This document shows, in pieces, positions 5,558-10,138 of a DNA stretch of 10,138 bases. This DNA comes from Methanobrevibacter sp. Lineage in GTDB: Archaea; Methanobacteriota; Methanobacteria; Methanobacteriales; Methanobacteriaceae. Numbering within the stretch: the first letter of the stretch is position 1; each line of letters begins with the position of its first letter. Location of the stretch: contig JADLKP010000062.1 in the NCBI GenBank assembly GCA_016838945.1, positions 1 through 10,138 of the forward strand. The letters are read 5' to 3'. A program made the translations under genes and the position numbers. Under the pieces are notes generated by a model. It ran no database searches, was not told the origin of the DNA, and was given only the letters and a program-made list of their open reading frames with translations.

Positions 5558-6568
5558 ATGAATCTTAAATTTAAGAAACCGTCAAAGGAAACTCAAATGG
5601 CAATGTCTAAGCTAGCCAGCGGAGAAGATAATCAGGATTATCAAAAGCTTGCTGAAGAAAAGTTGGCAGATATTGCAAATCACAAATATGCCAAATTGGT
5701 TAATAGCGGCAATTCTGCTATTTTATCTGCTATGAATTCCATTGATGGTGCTGTCATGATTCCAGATCAAGGTGCATGGAATGGATTTAAGCAGATAGCT
5801 AATTTCTTAAATAAAGATTTAATCACTGTAAAGACCAATCAAGGATTGATTGATTTGGATTATCTTAATGAATCAATCATTTCATCATCAGAAAACAGCA
5901 TAATCGATTTGGATGATGAAAGCAATAAGTCTGCATTATTTTTAACCAGTTTTGCAGCTTATACTGCAGAACAGGACATTAAGGAAATCAGTGATATTAT
6001 TCATAGGAACAATATGGTCTTGGTTGAAGATGCATCTGGAGCAATTGGAGACTGCGAGAATAAGTTGGCAAACGGCAATTACTCGGATATTATAATAGGA
6101 TCTACAGGCTCTCCAAAAATAGTCAATGTTGAAGATGGGGGATTCATAACAATCAACGACAATTCATTATTTGACAAGTCAAAGCTTCTTTTAAAAACAA
6201 ATAAGGCAAGCAACATAACAGCATGCGGAATATATAATGAGTTGGATTTTGCTAGTCGAAACCTTGAAAGGACCATAGATTCATGCTCCTACCTTAAGGA
6301 AAGGATTGAAGATGAAACTGATTTTGAGGTATTCCATAAGGACAAAAGGGGAATCAATGTCATTTTAAAAACAGATGATCCTAAATCATTGTCTTACAAA
6401 TTAAGACAGGAATTTGTTTTGGACAGTCATGGAATGATTACCAAATGTCCTAATTATAATAGGTTAAAGGAAAAGGCTATTGCTTTGGAAATAAAGAATT
6501 TGGATATTGCATGTCTTGAAGAGGATAATATGGATTCAATTGCCAATGCGGTTGGAAAATATGAATAA
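5558..6568 (+). CDS. PLP-dependent aminotransferase-fold protein, DegT/StrS-like
   Basis: A 336-residue protein with the pattern of fold-type I pyridoxal-phosphate enzymes, nearest to the DegT/DnrJ/EryC1/StrS group. NSGNSAI (49-55) matches the cofactor phosphate-binding turn. VLVEDASGAIGD (154-165) matches the block whose Asp (D158) binds the pyridine nitrogen. IIGSTGSPKIVNVEDGGFI (179-197) matches the block holding the Schiff-base lysine, here probably K187. It is somewhat short for the group (about 360-400 residues) and the carboxy-terminal domain is weakly conserved, so substrate and reaction are unknown. AGGT sits 8 nt before the ATG. It starts 35 nt after nre and reads the same way, so co-transcription is likely, but no nucleotide-sugar genes surround it on this strand. 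The epimerase at the far end of the window is a separate unit. Cytoplasmic; no membrane segment. Confidence 0.75.
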   Translation: MNLKFKKPSKETQMAMSKLASGEDNQDYQKLAEEKLADIANHKYAKLVNSGNSAILSAMNSIDGAVMIPDQGAWNGFKQIANFLNKDLITVKTNQGLIDLDYLNESIISSSENSIIDLDDESNKSALFLTSFAAYTAEQDIKEISDIIHRNNMVLVEDASGAIGDCENKLANGNYSDIIIGSTGSPKIVNVEDGGFITINDNSLFDKSKLLLKTNKASNITACGIYNELDFASRNLERTIDSCSYLKERIEDETDFEVFHKDKRGINVILKTDDPKSLSYKLRQEFVLDSHGMITKCPNYNRLKEKAIALEIKNLDIACLEEDNMDSIANAVGKYE

Positions 6569-6582
6569 TCTCTTTTTTATTC

Positions 6583-6693
6583 TTTTTAAAGACGATCGGT
6601 TTTTTTGATTTTCTTTGAAAAAATTATTCTAAATTTTTTAAAGATGATTGGTTTATTTTTTTTCTTGATTTTTTTGAAAAAATTATTTCTAAA
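6583..6693. repeat. Imperfect tandem duplication in a convergent intergenic region
   Basis: Two diverged copies lie side by side. Copy 1 (6583-6633) has AAAGACGATCGGT, a T-rich run, then GAAAAAATTATTCTAAA. Copy 2 (6634-6693) has AAAGATGATTGGT, a longer T-rich run, then GAAAAAATTATTTCTAAA. The copies differ by substitutions and small insertions. They lie between the stops of the PLP-protein gene and cgi121. Confidence 0.7.
6613..6643. terminator. Bidirectional terminator between convergent genes
   Basis: CTTT-G-AAAAAATT (6613-6625) pairs with AATTTTTTAAAG (6632-6643) across a 6-nt loop, with one bulged G. T-rich runs flank it on both strands. It lies between two genes that end toward each other and could serve both, although the stem is almost all A-T. 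Confidence 0.5.
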
Positions 6694-6705
6694 GACTTTT
6701 TCTCA

Positions 6706-7233
6706 CTATTGTTCTACAAGTAATTTGCTTGTTTTATCAATTAATACATCAGTTATATTGATGGTCTTTAACTCATTTTCAGGAATATCATATAAGTTCT
6801 TTAATATTGATTCGTCAGCTTCTAAAACTGCATCGTCTCTTACAAAGATAGAAGATAATTCATCAACAAAGTAATCTGGACAATCGATCATCACAACCGC
6901 CATATTCATTTCACCTTCATTAAGGCCAAGTATATCAAATGCCTTGGAAATTTGTCTTTGTCCAGATGTTCTGAGCAAAATCTCAATTCCCAAATCATTG
7001 GCTAAGTTTTCCTCTCTTTTGAATGCATTTATGGCATGTATTGTTCCATGCAAGAGATGCTCCTTTCCAGCTATTGCATCTGCATTCATAAGTTGAATTA
7101 TTCCAACATCACAACAGGTATTCCTAATGTTGTCTATCTGTTCCAATGTTCTTGGAATGCTTTCGATTGTTCCGGTAAAGCCTAATATTTCAACATTGTC
7201 TAAATTAGCCAATTCCTTATTGTATTCCTTCAT
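6706..7233 (-). CDS. cgi121: KEOPS complex subunit Cgi121
   Basis: Small subunit of the KEOPS complex (with Kae1, Bud32 and Pcc1), which makes N6-threonylcarbamoyladenosine at position 37 of ANN-decoding tRNAs. Cgi121 is known to bind the tRNA 3' end and to contact Bud32. The 175-residue protein has the family signatures in order: EILGFTGTI (15-23), QLMNADAIAGKEHLLHG (47-63), HAINAFKREENLANDLGIE (66-84), LLRTSGQRQISKAFDILGL (86-104), then the VVMID strand (113-117). It is slightly longer than the usual 150 or so residues, because of an acidic tail after about 140. AGAGAGAT lies a few bases before the ATG. It is 87 nt downstream of cimA on the same strand, but the spacer holds its own TATA box, so expression may be partly independent. 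No other KEOPS gene is in the window. Confidence 0.9.
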   Translation of the reverse strand: MKEYNKELANLDNVEILGFTGTIESIPRTLEQIDNIRNTCCDVGIIQLMNADAIAGKEHLLHGTIHAINAFKREENLANDLGIEILLRTSGQRQISKAFDILGLNEGEMNMAVVMIDCPDYFVDELSSIFVRDDAVLEADESILKNLYDIPENELKTINITDVLIDKTSKLLVEQ

Positions 7234-7252
7234 TTTATCTCTCTTGAATAAG

Positions 7253-7307
7253 ATTAAAATTATAAAATTAAAATTATATAAATTAAAATTATAAAATTAA
7301 AAATTAG
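7253..7307 (-). repeat. Short AT-rich tandem repeat in the cgi121 promoter
   Basis: The unit ATTAAAATTATAAA occurs at 7253-7266, as a TATATAA-ended 15-bp variant at 7267-7281, again at 7282-7295, and as a partial copy at 7296-7307. The 14-15 bp array fills most of the spacer between cimA and cgi121. Confidence 0.7.
7275..7282 (-). promoter_or_regulatory. TATA box of cgi121
   Basis: On the minus strand this reads TTTATATA, the canonical methanogen box. It is centred about 45 nt before the cgi121 ATG, giving a predicted start site near 7252 and a leader of about 19 nt that keeps the AGAGAGAT ribosome site. Confidence 0.5.
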
Positions 7308-7320
7308 TTTTATTCATAGT

Positions 7321-8862
7321 TCATTTCTTATTTTTCTTTGTCTGTTTTTTATCTAAAGAAAAGTGATTGTTTTCAAGCAATCTGTTTACACCATCAATAT
7401 ATGCCTCTACACTTGCATTGATGATGTCCGGTTCGGTTGCCCTTGCAGATATGATCTTATCTCCGGAACTGAGCTTTACGATTACTTCAATCAATGCATC
7501 TGTACCTCCGGTAACTGCATCTACGTGGTACTCTTCAAGCTTGATGTCTGCAAAGCCTTTGATTCCCTTGTTGACAGCATTGATTGCTGCGTCTACAGGA
7601 CCGATACCTACATCAGCTTCGATTACTTCGCTATCCTCGATGTTCATCTTAATTGATGCTGTCGGTCTGATCTTGTTTCCTGAAACGATTGTAAGTTCGT
7701 CAAGATTGATTTTCTTTTCCTGTTCAATGTTTAGGACATGCTCTGCAATAGCTTCCAAGTCAGTGTCTGTAACGGTTTTTCCTTTGTCTCCGAGGTCCTT
7801 TACTTTGATGAAGATTTCGTTTAACTGGTCTTTATTTACTTCAAGTCCCAATTCCTTAAGCCTTTCATCCAAACCCTTGGTTCCGACATGCTTTCCTATG
7901 ATGAATTTACGTCTATGCCCTACAAGTTCAGGCATAATAGGTTCATAGGTTGCGCTGTTCTTTATCACTCCATCTGCATGAATTCCTGATTCATGTGCAA
8001 ATGCATTTTCACCTACAATAGGTTTATTAGGTGCCAAATAAGCGTTACTGAGTCTTGAAACTAACTTTGAAGTGCTGTAAAGCTGATTTATTTTAATGTC
8101 AGTGGTGTATTTGCTCATCTCATCATCGTCACTGTATTTGTACAGTGTATCCAATGACACTACAACCTCTTCAATGGCAGCATTTCCCGCTCTTTCACCA
8201 AGTCCATTTATTGTTCCATGGAATCTGCTTGCTCCTCCATCAATTGCAGATAATGTATTAGCTACTGCAAGGCCAAAGTCGTTATGGCAATGAGCACTTA
8301 AAGGAACTCCTAAATCAGATAATTTTCTATGGAAATTGAATGACTTTAATGGTGTAAGCATTCCTAAGGTATCGCATGGGCAGATCCTATCTGCTCCAGC
8401 ATCGATTGTAGCCTTGAATATTCTTCTTAAGTATTCAATGTCTGTTCTTGTTGAGTCTTCAGCTGCAAGTTCAACTGTCAAGCCATGGTCTTTTGCATAT
8501 TCCACTACATTTACTGCATCTTCAAGCATTTCATCTTGAGATTTTTTCAATTTGTATTTTAAATGCAAATCAGAAGTGGGAACTACAACATTAACTGCAT
8601 CCACATCACATTCCAAGCAGTAATCAACATCCTTGATTAAGGTTCTTGAAAAGCTTACGATTTCAGCTTTAAGCCCCTGTGAAGTGATCAATTTAATAGC
8701 TTCCCTTTCACCTTCAGATGTAATGGCAGATCCTGCCTCAATGGAGTTCACTCCTATTTCATCCAATTTGGTAGCTATTCTTAATTTCTTAACTGCATTC
8801 AAAGAGATTCCGGGTGTTTGCTCACCGTCTCTTAATGTAGTGTCCAATACTTCTATTTTCAT
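7321..8862 (-). CDS. cimA: (R)-citramalate synthase (CimA)
   Basis: Condenses pyruvate and acetyl-CoA to (R)-citramalate, the first step of the threonine-independent route to 2-oxobutyrate and isoleucine in methanogens. The 513-residue protein has the HMG-CoA lyase-like TIM barrel with DTTLRDGEQTPG (7-18), EAGSAITSEGERE (42-54), metal-binding HCHND (191-195) and GLGERAGNA (220-228). These are followed by the AFAHESGIHADG linker motif (287-298) and a LeuA-type allosteric domain (about 385-497) with VSGNKIRPTAS and GPVDAAINAV. AksA proteins lack the allosteric domain, and the EAGSAITS and CDTLGMLTP blocks resemble the M. jannaschii citramalate synthase as I remember it more than 2-isopropylmalate synthase. 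LeuA remains the main alternative. The allosteric domain implies end-product (isoleucine) inhibition. A Lys-rich tail (about 498-513) extends beyond the usual end. GAAGTGA lies just before the ATG. The gene reads toward cgi121. Confidence 0.88.
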   Translation of the reverse strand: MKIEVLDTTLRDGEQTPGISLNAVKKLRIATKLDEIGVNSIEAGSAITSEGEREAIKLITSQGLKAEIVSFSRTLIKDVDYCLECDVDAVNVVVPTSDLHLKYKLKKSQDEMLEDAVNVVEYAKDHGLTVELAAEDSTRTDIEYLRRIFKATIDAGADRICPCDTLGMLTPLKSFNFHRKLSDLGVPLSAHCHNDFGLAVANTLSAIDGGASRFHGTINGLGERAGNAAIEEVVVSLDTLYKYSDDDEMSKYTTDIKINQLYSTSKLVSRLSNAYLAPNKPIVGENAFAHESGIHADGVIKNSATYEPIMPELVGHRRKFIIGKHVGTKGLDERLKELGLEVNKDQLNEIFIKVKDLGDKGKTVTDTDLEAIAEHVLNIEQEKKINLDELTIVSGNKIRPTASIKMNIEDSEVIEADVGIGPVDAAINAVNKGIKGFADIKLEEYHVDAVTGGTDALIEVIVKLSSGDKIISARATEPDIINASVEAYIDGVNRLLENNHFSLDKKQTKKNKK

Positions 8863-8884
8863 TTTTTCACTTCTTTGTTGTGAT

Positions 8885-9023
8885 TAAATAATTGTTAAAT
8901 AATTATTAGAAAATTATAAATAATTATTAGAAAACTTAAATAATAATTAGATAATTCTTAAATAATTATTAGAAAATTATAAATAATAATTAGATAATTC
9001 TTAAATAATTATTAGATAATTTT
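8885..9023. repeat. About seven 20-22 bp AT-rich tandem repeats upstream of cimA
   Basis: Units start with TAAATAA and alternate between TAAATAATTATTAGAAAATTA-like (about 21 bp) and TAAATAATAATTAGATAATTCT-like (22 bp) forms. The last unit ends near 9023. Most contain the palindrome AATAATTATT. The array fills most of the 203-bp gap between the epimerase stop and the cimA start, and must contain or abut the cimA promoter. I cannot pick a single TATA box among the repeated candidates. Confidence 0.85.
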
Positions 9024-9065
9024 CATAGATTATTTTCATTAGATTTATCATAAATTATATTATTC

Positions 9066-10004
9066 TTATTTTTCCATCTGTTCTCTAAACCATTTCACAG
9101 TTTCTCTTAACTGCTCTTCAAACTTATCCTCTTCTGGATTAAAGTTGATTTTTTCAAGATTGCTTATATCTGCAAGTGAGTGTTTGATGTCTCCTGGACG
9201 TTCATCAAGGTATTTTACAGGAATGTCTGATTCAAGAACATCACTTACAATATCAAATAAATGGTTAATTGTCATTGATTTTCCTAATGCAACATTAACG
9301 ATACCATTGTAATCAGATTCAGCAGCAGATATGTTTGCTTTAGCAATTTCATCTACAAATATGAAGTCTCTGCTTTGCTCTCCATCTCCATAAATTACAG
9401 GGCTTTCCCCTTTTAGAATTGCAGATATGAACTTTGGAATAACTGCTGCATAAGGTGAATTTTCATCTTGTCTAGGACCAAAGACATTGAAGTATCTTAA
9501 TGCAACATAATTCAAACCATAAGATTCATAGAAAGACTCCAAATATAATTCAATACTTGCCTTTTGAGCTGCATAAGGTGAACAAGGCATAGGGAGCTCT
9601 GTTTCCTTAAGGGGCATATTCAAGTTTTCTCCATAAACTGCAGATGATGAGGAGAATACTATTTTCTTGATGTTGTTGTTTTTACATGCAATCAATAGCT
9701 TTACGGTAGCGTCAATGTTTGTTTCATTGTAATCAAGAGGTTCTTCCACACTTCCAGGAACGCTTACCTTAGCTGCAAGGTGGAATACATAATCCTTGCC
9801 CTTTAAAATCTCTTCCAAATCGCAATCTAAAAGATTTTCCTTGATTAAAGTCAAATTTTCATGATCTGGATCTTTCAGGTTTTCCATTTTTCCAGAGGAT
9901 AGGTTGTCTATAATGGTTACATGGTTGTTTTCCAATAGCTCTTCAACGATATGTGAACCTATGAATCCACATCCTCCAGTAACTACAATTTCTTTATTTT
10001 CCAT
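9066..10004 (-). CDS. NAD-dependent nucleotide-sugar epimerase/dehydratase, UDP-glucose 4-epimerase-like
   Basis: Extended short-chain dehydrogenase/reductase of 312 residues, the usual length for archaeal GalE-like enzymes. The NAD-binding TGGCGFIG lies at 9-16, the acidic residue after the second strand (IIDNLSSG) at 31-38, HLAAKVSVP at 75-83, the catalytic serine region FSSSSAVYG at 117-125, and the YxxxK pair is Y144 and K148 in SPYAAQK. LRYFNVFGPRQDENSPYAAV (169-188) and GDGEQSRDFIFVDEIA (206-221) are the sugar-nucleotide epimerase signatures. The RYFNVFGPRQDxxSPY form is common in UDP-glucose and UDP-N-acetylglucosamine 4-epimerases. Which sugar is used cannot be told from sequence alone. 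The product would feed envelope polysaccharide or protein glycosylation. AAGGACCGGAT precedes the ATG. It is separated from cimA by a repeat array, so it is probably its own unit. Confidence 0.88.
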   Translation of the reverse strand: MENKEIVVTGGCGFIGSHIVEELLENNHVTIIDNLSSGKMENLKDPDHENLTLIKENLLDCDLEEILKGKDYVFHLAAKVSVPGSVEEPLDYNETNIDATVKLLIACKNNNIKKIVFSSSSAVYGENLNMPLKETELPMPCSPYAAQKASIELYLESFYESYGLNYVALRYFNVFGPRQDENSPYAAVIPKFISAILKGESPVIYGDGEQSRDFIFVDEIAKANISAAESDYNGIVNVALGKSMTINHLFDIVSDVLESDIPVKYLDERPGDIKHSLADISNLEKINFNPEEDKFEEQLRETVKWFREQMEK

Positions 10005-10138
10005 TATATCCGGTCCTTTTCTTTATAATGTAATAAATGAATTTTTTAATTTTTTAATAAATTTTTATATTGTATTTAATTATTTTTTATTATTGTATTT
10101 TTTATATTAGTATAAATTTATAATTTTAATACTATTTT
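10005..10138 (-). promoter_or_regulatory. Upstream region of the epimerase gene
   Basis: AT-rich non-coding DNA running to the window edge. On the minus strand AAGGA (about 12 nt before the ATG) is a ribosome site, and ATATAAAAAT near 10061-10070 is a possible TATA element. The assignment is weak because similar AT strings recur nearby. Confidence 0.35.

Noticed and set aside
6605..6874. 89-residue plus-strand frame starting in the convergent spacer
   Set aside because: Its first half is Phe/Leu/Lys from T-rich spacer DNA and its second half is antisense to cgi121.
7367..7948. 193-residue plus-strand frame inside cimA
   Set aside because: It is a Ser/Pro/Leu-rich antisense shadow of a highly conserved enzyme gene, with no ribosome site.
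7321..8862. AksA (homocitrate synthase) or LeuA identity for the citramalate synthase gene
   Set aside because: AksA is about 390 residues and lacks the allosteric domain; LeuA is similar in length, but the EAGSAITSEGERE and CDTLGMLTP blocks look like CimA. LeuA is kept as the alternative.

Overview
The window is very AT-rich DNA from an archaeon, most likely a methanogen of the order Methanobacteriales (a Methanobrevibacter-like genome). Supporting signs are: GMP synthase split into separate amidotransferase (GuaAa) and ATP-pyrophosphatase (GuaAb) genes; an archaeal Nre-family DNA-repair protein with a C-terminal PCNA-binding motif; the KEOPS subunit Cgi121; a methanogen-type (R)-citramalate synthase; a secreted Ig-like-domain protein of the adhesin-like kind common in Methanobrevibacter; and TATA-box promoters of the TTTATATA/TATATAAA type. 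The genus is inferred from remembered family resemblance, not from a search.

Layout: (1) 69-1514 (minus) is a secreted protein with a Pro/Glu/Thr linker, two Ig-like repeats and a C-terminal domain that looks like an M14-type zinc carboxypeptidase/deacylase. (2) 1515-2139 is mostly AT-rich non-coding DNA, but holds a 46-residue membrane protein gene (1809-1949, minus). (3) 2140-4100 (plus) is guaAa, a small unknown acidic protein gene and guaAb, closed by a good hairpin terminator. (4) 4219-4286 is a perfect 15-bp tandem repeat in which every unit carries a TATA box, lying just upstream of (5) 4329-6568 (plus), an nre gene followed 35 nt later by a DegT/StrS-like PLP-dependent protein gene. 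(6) 6569-6705 is a convergent terminator region with an imperfect local duplication. (7) 6706-8862 (minus) holds cimA and then cgi121, with an 87-nt repeat-rich spacer and a likely separate cgi121 promoter. (8) 8885-9023 is an array of about seven 21-bp AT-rich repeats upstream of cimA. (9) 9066-10004 (minus) is a nucleotide-sugar epimerase of the extended SDR family.

Most genes are housekeeping: guanine nucleotide synthesis, isoleucine synthesis from pyruvate and acetyl-CoA, t6A tRNA modification, DNA repair and envelope sugar supply. I do not see a defence system, mobile element, CRISPR array or RNA gene. The least explained items are the Ig/metallopeptidase surface protein, the unknown gene between the GMP synthase subunits, the 46-residue membrane protein, the PLP protein paired with nre, and the short tandem arrays that sit in three separate promoter regions.
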